A stretch of DNA of 64,000 nt from Lethocerus indicus (taxonomy: Eukaryota; Arthropoda; Insecta; Hemiptera; Belostomatidae), in the NCBI GenBank assembly GCA_019843655.1, contig JACDQD010000011.1:8164604-8228603 (forward strand). Reading direction: 5' to 3'. The notes under the pieces are model-generated. The model searched no databases. It saw nothing but the letters and a program-made list of their open reading frames with translations, and was not told where the DNA came from. The position numbers and the translations under genes were made by a program. Each line of letters opens with the position of its first letter. The first letter of the stretch is position 1. Of this stretch, positions 1 to 10,881 are shown in pieces.

Positions 1-144
1 GTTCAATTTAATTATATTCCACATAATTATAGTTTAATTGGTAATTTACCAACGATGCGCTGTATGAACAATTGCGAATATATTGACACATCTGCCCCAA
101 GATATAAAAAACATTCAATATGCGATATTGTTGCATTCTCTTGT

Positions 145-181
145 GCTAGACCGCTTTCGGCCTCAAGTGTTCGTCAGTAGC
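145..181 (-). ncRNA. Hammerhead-like block, CTGACGA core
   Basis: On the minus strand: GCTA, CTGACGA, 12 nt, GAAA, GCGGTC, TAGC. Core, GAAA, GTC and a five-pair helix I (TGCTA/TAGCA) are intact, but helix II no longer pairs. Length is again 37 nt. Confidence 0.35.
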
Positions 182-529
182 ATTATGTTAAGTATTATGC
201 CATTTGATTGGCATAATATCGTTTTTGGCTTAATGAGAGTATACACATTGTCAGACACTTCATTATTTTCGATGGACTGAAAAAATATAAACCTTCCCAT
301 TCTGGGTAAGGCGCTTCTGAGGCGCTGGGGAGGACGATAACCCTGAGCTATGTCATGTTAATTTTTTATTACTTTTTGGTTTGTCTAATCTTTCTTTATA
401 TTCGGTGGAGTTAATGCGAGTCGGGGCCATGGGGTCGCTGGACTTAAACACCGGAGTACGCCGGTGACCCCGCCCGGGATAGGAGAATGGATTTTCATTT
501 TATTCGTCCCATTCTGTACGGCGTATCCT

Positions 530-715
530 TGTCTCTCTACTCCTTTAGTACATTTTCGATCTCCCGTCCACTTTCGCTGGTCTGGTCTTTCGCTAGACCG
601 GTTCCGCAGAGTGGCTCACAGGCATGGCTACTGAACATGGCGAACAGCCGTAACCGTTCTGGTAGGAGACAGGAGATCGAAAAATCCAACGGTATTCCAA
701 ACCCTCCTAGAATAC
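530..715 (+). mobile_element. Diverged foldback copy of the hammerhead-like repeat family
   Basis: TTTTCGATCTCC (553-564) is inverted at 672-683. A minus-oriented half motif (GCTAGACCGGTTCC, 592-605) and a plus-oriented near-complete block (627-663) face each other, and the end ACGGTATTCC (689-698) is the family's flank. Confidence 0.6.
627..663 (+). repeat. Decayed hammerhead-like block, GTAA in place of GAAA
   Basis: GCTA, CTGAACA, T, GGC-GAACA-GCC, GTAA, CCGTTC, TGGT. Layout and helix II are preserved; the two core substitutions predict an inactive copy. Confidence 0.4.
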
Positions 716-844
716 ACTAGTAGATATTCAAAACAATTGGTCGCGACCCACGGTTTGCGCACCACTGGTCTAGAGTACCCCGATTGCAAAACTAACAGGA
801 GTATTGATAGAAAATAATTATTGTTTTACATTATTATTATTACG

Positions 845-1081
845 ATATGTGCCCATAATTATGAAAGTAGTCTAAGTCAATTCAAACATTAAATACAACA
901 TTTTCATACGAAATTCACACAAAATTTCATATTCATAGTAAACTTCCATTAATCAAGACTAATAAAATTCTAAATTAAAACGTTGCATAATATAAAAATA
1001 TTTGTTAATTTATTCGAAAGCAATTCATTAAATATCTCGAAATATATGACTTAGAACACTTTCATAATTATGGGCACATAT
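845..1081. mobile_element. MITE with 35-bp terminal inverted repeats
   Basis: Bases 845-879 and 1047-1081 are inverted copies matching at 33 of 35 positions, including an exact 24-bp outer part (ATATGTGCCCATAATTATGA and on). The 170-bp interior is AT-rich and non-coding. If the outer TA is counted as target duplication (846-847 and 1079-1080), it resembles Tc1/mariner-derived MITEs. Confidence 0.8.
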
Positions 1082-1594
1082 ATTTTGACCCCTACGGTAT
1101 TTGAAAGATAATAAAATTCGTCCTGAAGTTTCGGTGGGTTGGCGGGGTTATTTCATTCTGTTGGCCTCCTCATTCTTCCGCGGTCACGCTCACAGCCTCC
1201 CCCCGCCCGCCTGTCGTAACCGCCTTCCCCCTTCGGAGCGATTGGGCATTCACCGGCCACCGATGAGACCCATTTGTCCTTTCTGGACAACAATCGGCCA
1301 CAACACACCGCGCCGTTCTGTTTCACAATCGGTCAAATGCCATTCGGAGAAAGAATTCGCGAAGGGGCCGGGAATGGACCTGTTAAAACGGCCCCCGCCG
1401 ACGGAAGATTTCACGCGACGGTGTAATATACATCCGCCTGACTTAAATTCCCCCACTATACAGAAAGACATAAACAGAATAGAACCTCGGTTCAGAAATT
1501 GGCGGATTAAATTATTCCAAGCGAATGATGCTACCTGCCAAGTCAATATAATTTGTTCACAACACCTGTTTTGCGGTCCGCGAGGGGCTGGAAT

Positions 1595-1765
1595 ACCGTA
1601 GATTTCGTGTGTTTCTGTCTCCTCTCGCCGGTTTGGTCTTTTGCCAGACCGGTTTCGGCTGCTCGCCGTCCTCAATGTTAGTCAAGTACAAGTGACAGTG
1701 GGGATGCCCCAAAAAAAGTGCCAAAAGTGACCAACAGCGAGAGGAGACAGAAACACACGAAATCT
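1595..1765 (-). mobile_element. Foldback element of the same family, 29-bp inverted ends
   Basis: Bases 1600-1628 are exactly inverted at 1737-1765 (core AGATTTCGTGTGTTTCTG). It contains a decayed hammerhead-like block at 1643-1679 on the minus strand. The left flank is the inverted equivalent of the right flanks at 37384 and 62866. Confidence 0.7.
1643..1679 (-). repeat. Decayed hammerhead-like block inside the 1595-1765 element
   Basis: On the minus strand: TTGAGGA core, C, GGC-GAGCA-GCC, GAAA, CCGGTC, TGGC. Helix II, GAAA and GTC are intact, but the first core base and helix I are mutated. Confidence 0.4.
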
Positions 1766-4700
1766 TCAATATAATTTATATAAATGTAAAACAGCCCTTG
1801 CTACGAACAGTAGATTATCAAATATACAGCTATAACACTCAAATACGAAATAAAATCCTGGGACTCGTCATTTTCATATCAAAAATGTATGTAACAAATT
1901 TATATCGTACCTACACAAATGTTTGAAATACCTGTCTACAATTAATTGTTTCTGTAGTTACTACCAGATTGGTAGTGATGACGAGCAATTTGCATTGGAA
2001 CCAAATAGAAGTTGAATGTAAATGGATGATATAAATATATATTTTCCTAATGACTAATTTTTGTTTCATAATGAAAAAAAATTGTTAAACGATCTAACAA
2101 ATCGAATCTTTAACGACTCGTGAATTTACTTGTTATTGAACTATAAAATAACGAGTATATTTTAATCTATATCTTGTCGAGTGTACTGAGTGTATTAAGC
2201 GGCCGCGGTTTAACCTCAATATCGACATTAAATATTTGAAAACTGATAGAAACCAAATATTTCGAAAATTTAAAAAAAAACATCTAGTATATCCATTTGT
2301 TTTTATGAACAATATGTCGAACTAGGCCATAGAAAATTCCTAAAATTCAATCCAATACCCTAATTTCATCAATCTGGTTACAATAGAAAAATGATTTACT
2401 GAATTTCTCCCTCAGCAACGATTTTAATGTTGGAGATTTTAATCTTGAAATGCACAATGTATCCCCTATTGTTCCTTGGTGAATAATACCTAGAATGAAA
2501 AACGTTCTGCGTCAATTCCCTATTAGAATACAGTTTTTCCCTTTTCATTAAAACAGCATTCTTTCAGGAAATTTATTCAGTGTAACCTTTACATTTCCCA
2601 GAAAACGGACATTTACTCCTCATTATCTCCCTGGGATAACAATGTAATTCCGAAGAAAATTTCCGTTCTCGATTTTTCCTTTTATCTCTAATTTTAAACG
2701 ATAGATCTGTACTGTAGTAATGTTGGCAAAGAATTTATTAATCATCTTTGCTTTATTTACGAACGACGATAAACGTGTTTCCCTTCATTATTTTCTACAT
2801 CTCTATTTGTTTTATGTATACAGCCATGAGAAAAGAGAAGGCTCAAATGCTGGATGATAGAATTAAAAATTTAAATGGCCGATTAGAGTCGTTTATTATT
2901 AAATAATCGATAGTAGTATTTGTCACACATAATAATAAATAAAAATAAAATTATTGTCTAGAAAATAGAAAGACTATACGAGATACTGAGTAGACCAAAA
3001 ATGTTTCAATGAAACTTAAGCGATCAGTATATGCGTTGTAATTAGTGTATTTTATAAAATGCCGCATAAATAAACAATAAATACATTAATAAAGAAATAG
3101 TTTAAATTGATCAAATCGGCTGTGGATGGTTTGAGGTTTCGCAAGCCGGCCACGTGAGAGAAAAATGGCGGAATCGAGTCCCGTTTAAGACTCAGAAGAA
3201 AGCTGATATTATTTATTATATTGCAATACCGAATATAAATATTAATTATATGTATTAATGAAGCAGAGTTTTAATACCTCGTTTTGCTATTTTTGTCGTA
3301 AATATTTAGAAGTTTCTACTGGACCTCTCAACTTATACTTTTCATAACCGAACAGGACGTTATTATTAACATTACCCCACATTTTTAAATTATTACGCAG
3401 TTGTAACTTTGATATTTACATATACATACATGAAACCAAATAAGTGAAAATTTTATTTTAGAAACTTGAACCACCTCGAGGGAGCTCACCACAAAGAATG
3501 ATTAAATTTATATTGTCTGATATTATAAATTTAAATTCATATATATACCTATATTATATATATATATTTATAAATGTAACGATAGACACGATAAATAACG
3601 ATAAGAATATAACTTGAAAGAGGAATACTGTACAACTCCTGAAACTGGCAATCCGGCATGGGCCCTCTGTATTGCGGGTTGTCTACCCGTTCAATTCACG
3701 GCAATTTACGAGTCCAGTAAAATTTGATGCGGCGCTACCTTTTAATTAGCATTTTAAATAATTAAACGTTGAAACTAGTTCAAATAAATTGTTTAAATTA
3801 AATTACAACATTCTATAATACCAGTAGATAATCTTTAGTTTATTTCAGAAAATCAAGAAAGTACTCTGCATGGATTAGAACAGCGGAAACTTATAGCACA
3901 GGTAAAATACGTATAATCACCTCAAGGTTTCAGCTAAAGTGCAGAACACCTAGTCATGATATTTTTTTAGTATGTTTCTAATTAATTAATGGCGCGATTA
4001 GACCTTTATAAATTATATTATATACGGAGCTTATACAGTTGGATCTTAGTGTTCATGCAAAGTAATTGATTATGGTATTTATGTGTACAAGAAACAGTAT
4101 ACTGTACAGTCCACCTTAGAAGTATATATATAAATTAAATTCGATATTCGACGTTGTATATTATTCGAAGAACGTATTGAAGGAGAAACGTGTGATATGA
4201 GTTCACCTCAAATTCAGAGAAAAACTGTGTAGAGCTAACTCATCCTTTTAGGAGCAATTCTCTGACGTTTTTCCGGGAAACACTAATTCAGCTTTTAACA
4301 ATGCGGGCCCTTCTGCCGGTAAAGCGGGTCGATCTTTACAAAACAGATTAAAGACTCTCGAAAAACCTGATTTAAATAGATATTTTGTTTTAATCGTATT
4401 TAATATTAGATTTGCACAGCTTCCCCTAGTTCCGATTACACGGACTTTAGCCCCAAACTAAAATGAGCGAATCCATTCTCGAGAGAACAGTAAAGCGGTG
4501 ATTATCGGATTGGTTGAATCGCAGGCGGCTCGAAAAGCTCTGGGCATAAAAATCGAAACCGTGGGCCATATAAGTGTGTATAGAAAGCAGCGAAGAGCAA
4601 CAGGCTGGGAAAAGATCCCAAACTACGTTTAATGAAGTGGAACGGGCGATAGCTCTGTCCCCCGCAGCATTAAGACGAGCGAATTATAGCCGAGTCGAAG

Positions 4701-5396
4701 TTGGTTGGTAAAACTGTTGCCCAGCGTACCGTTACCGATGACTATAATATCAGCGAATCGCATAAATCTATCATTTCATGCCGAGTAAGACTTGAATCAT
4801 CGCAGGAGGAAGCGTCAACATTTAAACTAAATTATAAAAGGTTTCATTTTTGAGCTGATAAACAGGTAACTTTGGCGGTCTGCTGAAAGAATTAAAATGA
4901 AAATGGAATACCGAGTTTTTCTTAAATACGTGATAAAGACTGCCTGTATCCCAAATAAGTGGAGCTCTGTATTCGAGAACATAACTATATTAACAAATAA
5001 TGCACAGATTTGCAAAATCAAATCAAATATGTGGACTTCATAAAGTATCGATTGTATGACTAATAATCTCCAGATATTAATGCACTTAGTGTGTTACTGA
5101 TCTATATAATCACACTCTAATCTCCCACTTAAATACCTACCCTGCCTACTGTCGGACATAATTTGTAACAACAAATCATTGTTGCGATCAATAGTCATTA
5201 TTTATGCAAAAGAATGTATTCAAATGAATACGTTACTTTCGGTACGATTTTGAAGGCTTATACGATTTTGGATATTAAACTGGATCCGAGCATGACTGAA
5301 CGGCGAATTGTCTAACTCTGTAGAATATCGATCGCACGGCCCATATTCTAAGAATCAACGCTTTGTTGAGTTGTGTTGTCGTTTTTTTTTGCTTAG
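1766..5396. other. Gene-free AT-rich stretch
   Basis: No exon with splice sites, RNA gene or clear repeat was recognised. Open frames here are short and low in coding character. Upstream exons of the plus-strand gene at 5397 might lie here but could not be found. Confidence 0.5.
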
Positions 5397-5717
5397 TATG
5401 CGTCAGGACCTTACAGGTATTACAGTGGACCATCGGATTGCGAACAAGTCGGCTACGACCAATTGCTGGACAAATTTCCCCCGGATTACGACTGCTCCTT
5501 CGATATAAGGACCAACGCTGCCGACTGCGTTCCTGCACACCTGTCGGAAGTCAACAATCCCCAAGATTATAAAGAACTAAACGCTAAAGGAGTGACTTTG
5601 CCAACGAAACAAAGGCCTAACGTGATAGGGGTAGTTGGAAGATTGTTACTCGTTTGGATAACTGAAAAGCAGTTTGCTGGAAACAGTGTTGGTGAACAGT
5701 GGATAGTGTATTTGTGA
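5397..5717 (+). CDS. Candidate internal or terminal coding exon, unidentified protein
   Basis: After a strong acceptor (a long T run, then GCTTAG) one frame stays open for 106 codons to a TGA at 5715-5717. The first 75 or so residues look truly coding: locally GC-richer, with balanced codon use and a cysteine-bearing acidic segment with stretches SGPSDCEQVGYDQLLDKFPP, DYDCSFDIRTNAADCVP and HLSEVNNPQDYKEL. The last 35 residues look less protein-like, so the real donor may be near 5592 (GA before GTGACT) or 5619 (AAC before GTGATA). I do not recognise the family. No adjoining plus-strand exon was found. It would converge on crb. Confidence 0.5.
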   Translation, partial: YASGPYRYYSGPSDCEQVGYDQLLDKFPPDYDCSFDIRTNAADCVPAHLSEVNNPQDYKELNAKGVTLPTKQRPNVIGVVGRLLLVWITEKQFAGNSVGEQWIVYL

Positions 5718-7952
5718 AAAGGCTAGTTGCAATAATGATTTTTTTTTAAAAAAAACACCGGGTACAAGTATCATAGTGAATAGTTTGAGTATGCTGTACC
5801 ATCAAACAGCAACAACCTAGGTGAAGTATAAACACTAAATATTTCATTTTTATTTATTTACTCAACCAAAAAACACCCATAAAATTATGTTCATTGTTTT
5901 TGAGGCTGGAATGGATTAATTGTACTTATATTTGTTTCAATCTAAAAATATGATTTCGGTTCAGTTGCCACCAGATTCCAGGAACGCTTTAACCTTCTGG
6001 GCCGAATTTTTATTTAAAATCCAAAAAAGTGGTTGCATTAACTGCAAACTACATTAACATTAAACAATACGCTCGGATAATTCGCAGGAAGGGTTTTATC
6101 CCAGCCTCTGTTCTCCGGAGAAGTGGATCAGGGTTTTCGCTCCGCGAGGTCTCTCCCACCGTCGGTAGACAACGCGGACAATTCCCGGGAAGATTTTCTC
6201 GACGGTCGCAATTAAAATACAATGAGCGATTAAATTATCCTCCGCTGAAAAAGTTATTAAGTCATCCGGCGAGGACGGGGAGTGGGGGAGGGAGGGAGAA
6301 AAATAAAATTCAAAACGGCGAAAACAAGACGAAAAAGGTCGAAACGGGCGGCATGCGAAGCACCAAGAGTGAGGGCGAGGGGGAGGGCATTGTGAGAGCG
6401 GGAGCGCGCCCATATTTTATGATTCACAGATTCGGATCTAAGATGATCGGGGCAGATAAAATGCAGCGGTCTCTCGGTAACGGCCGTGTAAACGCCCATT
6501 TGGAAAATTATATTCGGCCTAATACCCCAAGGAAAATCTCAGGCATCCCTTTTCTGCGGACCGCTCTCCCTTTCGCGGTCTCGGCGCGTTAATTTACTCC
6601 CGAGAGGGCGTTTCGACGCGCTCGTTTTCCTACATTTTCATAATTGATTGGCTTAGAAAAAATGTATATTCGCGTTCATATAACGCGAATTGCTCAATTG
6701 CTCATCTGTACTTGGGTGAGGACATAGGGGGGCTGTAAGATGAAGCCGGAAGAGATCCTTGAGCCCGAGACGCTATTACGGGTTTGTTTTAAAGCGTTTG
6801 GAAAATTCGCGGGAAGGGTTTTTTTCTCAGTGATCCACTATGTCCGGAATTGATCACGATTTTTTCCCTCAGCGAGAGTACATTGTTTGGAAACGAAGAA
6901 GCGCGGGATGCCACACAAGACAAGTGAACGGCTTAAAATAATAAACCAGTACCATCCTTCATCATAACTTTTACACAAATTTTGTTCATTCCCTCATCTG
7001 GTTTTAATGAGTGAAATATTTTATATCGTACTGCCTGGCTACTTAAAACTGAGGTCTCAAATGTTTCCACATTATTGCGGACTCATTCTTGTCGTTCGTC
7101 CCACCCCGCGAACCTTCGTCTGGTAGATTTTACCTCGTTTCCGAGCAAAGCACCCTATCCCCGTGAAGGAGTTCGGATTGCCTACTTACGGTGGGCAAAC
7201 CTTAATCTACTTATCCGCCTTGATTCTGGTTTATTGATAAACGTTCGAACGGGGTTTGTCAGTTTTCTACAGTCCACAGCTCAGAATGAGCCGTTCAAAC
7301 GGTTCCCATTAAAAGGTTTACCATTTCGAAGCCTCCTGGAGTTTTATCAAGAATCGAAGCCAAGGCTAAACTAATTAACCTTGGCAACCGACACCGGTCT
7401 CCACCGTGTGTATTTATGTGCGCTATAGAAGGGAAGATGTTTTCAAAATGACTTCATTTCTCCGGTTTCTTTGTATTTTCAATGCTTTCCAGTTTTGTTT
7501 TTATTTTGCTCGCGCTCGTTTCTAATAACACCCCCGTTCTACGGTCCAAGCACAGAAACGTGTTGGAAATATCTTACCTCTGAAAAACGACTAATCGTAA
7601 GCAGTCGCTTACCGAGTGTGTACGTAATGCATGACCGAGACTCGAAGACCAATGGCATTCAATTTGTTTTTTCATATAACTGGCACCAAAATTTAATTTT
7701 TCAGAAATAAAATCATGCAATAATTTCAGATTCAACAACCCTTTGCGACCTGACCCGACTGTTGTTCGGTATTTCATTTGAAATTCCTTTTAAGTTCAAA
7801 CGAAGAATTTACAGTACATTCATAATATCTATTACTCGGACTGTTAAGGAAAAGATCACTAACACACCCCAAGAGTGATACAAAATTATCTTGATTCCCC
7901 TATATTAATACTTTATACACACACACACACACGCACACGCACACACACGACA

Positions 7953-8013
<61 letters not shown>

Positions 8014-8987
8014 CACAAAGCGAAGACTGTAACTACTAAATATCATGAAAGAGGTTTTACAATTCGCATAAGCTGTAAAAAGTTGCACTTTATATGTGCA
8101 ATTACTTTCTTACTACTTTCTTCAAGATGGCCTCCTAGGAGGATAGAAAAATGTTCTAGAAAGGCCGGCCATCCGCTACACAGAAGTCAATTGTATTGTA
8201 TTTCTCTTGTTTTATACGAGTTACCAAACATGATTATTTGTTAAAAGCTGATGTATAATATGTTAAAACCGTGTTCAAATAATGAAGCGTACGCTTAAAA
8301 AAGGAATTCAAATGTTGAAACATAACTATGTAGCTAACCCTAAAAAGTAACTTTTAAAAATTTACCGTTTTCCGATGGGCGTCTATTAATTCACTCGCTG
8401 TCTTCTTCTCCGCGACGTTTCTTCCTTCTTCACCGCTTTCTTACATTTGAAAGCTGGTTTTGTAACGGAGGAAGTTATTAATTCAATAAGAAAACGCGAG
8501 TAAAAAATTCGACCGCAATTCTCGGCACGGATGCAAAGCCCACTAAATCAAATATGGCGGACCGAAATAATTTCCACTCGGTGCCAACAAGTACACCGAA
8601 AGAATTACCGAAAAACGGAACATGTGAACTGAAAAACACTTTCCAGACATTTCCGATAACAAAGATAAAAAAAAACTGATATCCCGTACTCTTAAGGGAT
8701 ATTACAGAGCATCAGAAATTGAATACGTTTCGCACAATTTTCAATGCAAGGAATTCATAAGTTCGAGTCAAATCGACATAGTCGAGGAAATTGTCTAAGT
8801 TCCTTACAAATACATTAAAATATCAATCCCCTAAACCGTAGTTACTTTAAATAAACACAACACTTGCTTATAAGGTTAGCGATACACCATATAACAGCAA
8901 AAAAACTAATGATTATCATTCAGTTACCGATCACCGGTTGCCATCTTGTTAGGTACTAACGAACTGTAGGAAAATTAAACCTGATAA
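5718..8987. other. Gene-free stretch between the 5397 exon and the crb 3' end
   Basis: Contains a GC-richer patch (about 6030-6600) with a 187-codon open frame of arbitrary, basic and glycine-rich composition that I regard as chance, and the CA/TA microsatellite at 7916. Nothing else was recognised. Confidence 0.5.
7916..8011. repeat. (CA)n followed by (TA)n microsatellite
   Basis: A CA tract with two CG interruptions (7916-7949) runs into an uninterrupted TA tract (7955-8011). Confidence 0.95.
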
Positions 8988-8993
8988 TTTATT
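8988..8993 (-). promoter_or_regulatory. First canonical AATAAA downstream of the crb stop
   Basis: On the minus strand this is the first AATAAA after the crb stop at 10654, which would give a 3' UTR of about 1.67 kb. I found no stronger context around it, so the poly(A) site is only a candidate. Confidence 0.25.
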
Positions 8994-9037
8994 TAATAAT
9001 TGAATATATTAATTTTCTTATTAATTTCAATCAAATG

Positions 9038-9041
<4 letters not shown>

Positions 9042-9088
<47 letters not shown>
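9042..9088. repeat. (TA)n microsatellite
   Basis: Uninterrupted TA repeat just upstream (minus-strand sense) of the AATAAA at 8988, possibly within the crb 3' UTR. Confidence 0.95.
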
Positions 9089-9090
<2 letters not shown>

Positions 9091-9487
9091 TTGCGTTTAT
9101 AAATAACTAATAATATATTATTTGTTATTTAATATATTATTTAATAACTAATTATATTCCCCTGCATCTCCTATTCCAGTGTACAAATTAGAAAACACCT
9201 GCAAATAACAAATGACCATTTTTAATAGAAATTAAAACAACTTATATGTTATCAAATATATATATTTCTTGTTTCCAATGTCTTTTTTGGACGGACTTAC
9301 ATTTCACTTAAAGTATTGTCACACAGAGATTGAGTAATACAAATTTAAGATAAGTCATGAGTTATAATATCAACACACTTTACCATTCACTCCAAAATAA
9401 GTTATACATTAACAATTATATACACGAAAAAAATACAAATACTCTAAAATATTTTGTGTTTACATATTACAGACATGCTGTACATAC

Positions 9488-9492
<5 letters not shown>

Positions 9493-9535
<43 letters not shown>
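9493..9535. repeat. (TA)n microsatellite
   Basis: A second long TA tract in the probable crb 3' UTR. Confidence 0.95.
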
Positions 9536-9541
<6 letters not shown>

Positions 9542-9864
9542 TTATAAGATTTGAAAATATGATACCGTACCCATATAATATACATTAATGTATAATTAGA
9601 GAAAGAATCTTTGAGAGTTTTACTAAGGAATGTATGTGTGAAAGAGATCAACTGTAAAGTACAAGCATTCTCTAGGACATTGGAAGTAAAAGGCTATTTT
9701 AAAAAAGAAATACTTTTAAAAACATGGAATGCATATATGCAATAAAATACTAACTGGTTATGAGTTACACTGCAAAAAATGAGATGTAAAAACAGAATGA
9801 AAATGCATGCAGCTATACAAAGGCACAGTGTTAGTCTTGAGGAATACCTTTACAATATGCAATA

Positions 9865-9870
9865 TTTAAT
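9865..9870 (-). promoter_or_regulatory. Alternative ATTAAA poly(A) signal for crb
   Basis: The common variant ATTAAA lies about 790 bp after the stop. Either this site or the AATAAA at 8988 could end the transcript; sequence alone does not decide. Confidence 0.2.
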
Positions 9871-10653
9871 CTAAGTAAGTACATAAACCTTATTAAATTA
9901 TCACATTTACAGACATCCTATAAAACAAGATGTCGCGTTTTAACACTACACTAAAAACAAAAAATGAATTGAAACAAATATTTATAATATATATATAGAA
10001 GTCAACTACTTGATATGTAATTCATTATGGATTAACTGCTAAAATATGCTTATTATTTTGTAAACTTCATCATGATATAAAACTTACAATAAATGAAACT
10101 TTGGTAATGGGCACAAGGAGAGATGTCCCTGAATTTTTTCTCAAGTATCGATTATCCGTCAATATCTCTCCTGCATTTCTTTTGCTACACATGTACAAAT
10201 TATCAACTCTTCTGATGACTACACTATTTACAAAAAAATTATTAAATGACTAAATAATACACCATTTCATGTTATGATGCCTCAATTAAATATATATTTA
10301 CAATGAGTCATTCGTAATCTAGTGAGGGTATTTTGAAAAGAGAACAACAATTTGAAAATCAATATAAAAACAATAATATAGTGTTTCCTTTTTTCAAATG
10401 TTATTTACAAAATATATCAGTTGTAAATGCTAATGATGATAGCATAGAAGTACAACATCTTTCTCCTTTTTCACAATTGAATATCCTATTTTGCATTGCC
10501 ACAGTAAACTACCTGTCAAATATAAATACATTTTTTTTGTTTTTCAAGTACTTCTGCGCATTTTAAGATATCTTCAGACAAGTAAGTACAAAAAAAATCT
10601 GCAGGAGCAAATTATCCTGGGATCATGTTCGTCTGTAGGCAACATAAAGGATC

Positions 10654-10881
10654 CTAAATTAATCTCTCTTCGGGTGGAGGTTTCATCACGTTGTCCAACT
10701 CGACTCTGGGATTGCAGTATTCCTGAGAACTCGGCGAATAGGTGCCTCTGGTAGCTCTTTTCTTACGTGCCATCATAAGGAAGACGGTGAGACCGATAAA
10801 ACCAATAACCAGGATCACGCATACAATCGGTCCTACGATTATGGCAACATCTGTAACACTGCTTCCAAGCTCTTCCTTTTC
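10654..10881 (-). CDS. crb: crb last exon: transmembrane helix, tail and stop
   Basis: Residues 2114-2188 and a TAG stop. After an 11-residue linker comes a 26-residue hydrophobic helix ([20 protein letters not shown] and on), then basic ARKKR, then a tail with [10 protein letters not shown] (FERM-binding site, with the threonines known as aPKC targets in Drosophila) and a C-terminal [12 protein letters not shown] is the PDZ ligand for Stardust/PALS1 and Par6. This exon identifies the gene; the tail differs from the fly tail as I remember it at only a few positions. Confidence 0.98.
   Translation of the reverse strand, partial: EKEELGSSVTDVAIIVGPIVCVILVIGFIGLTVFLMMARKKRATRGTYSPSSQEYCNPRVELDNVMKPPPEERLI

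Noticed and set aside
6029..6592. 187-codon plus-strand open frame.
   Set aside because: Basic, glycine- and serine-rich composition without domain features, in a GC-rich patch where stop codons are rare; the opposite strand is open as well.
7900..9651. Open frames of repeated Tyr-Ile and Cys-Val residues.
   Set aside because: They are translations of the CA and TA microsatellites.
10491..10754. Plus-strand open frame overlapping the crb last exon.
   Set aside because: Antisense of the transmembrane and tail exon; no independent coding signal.
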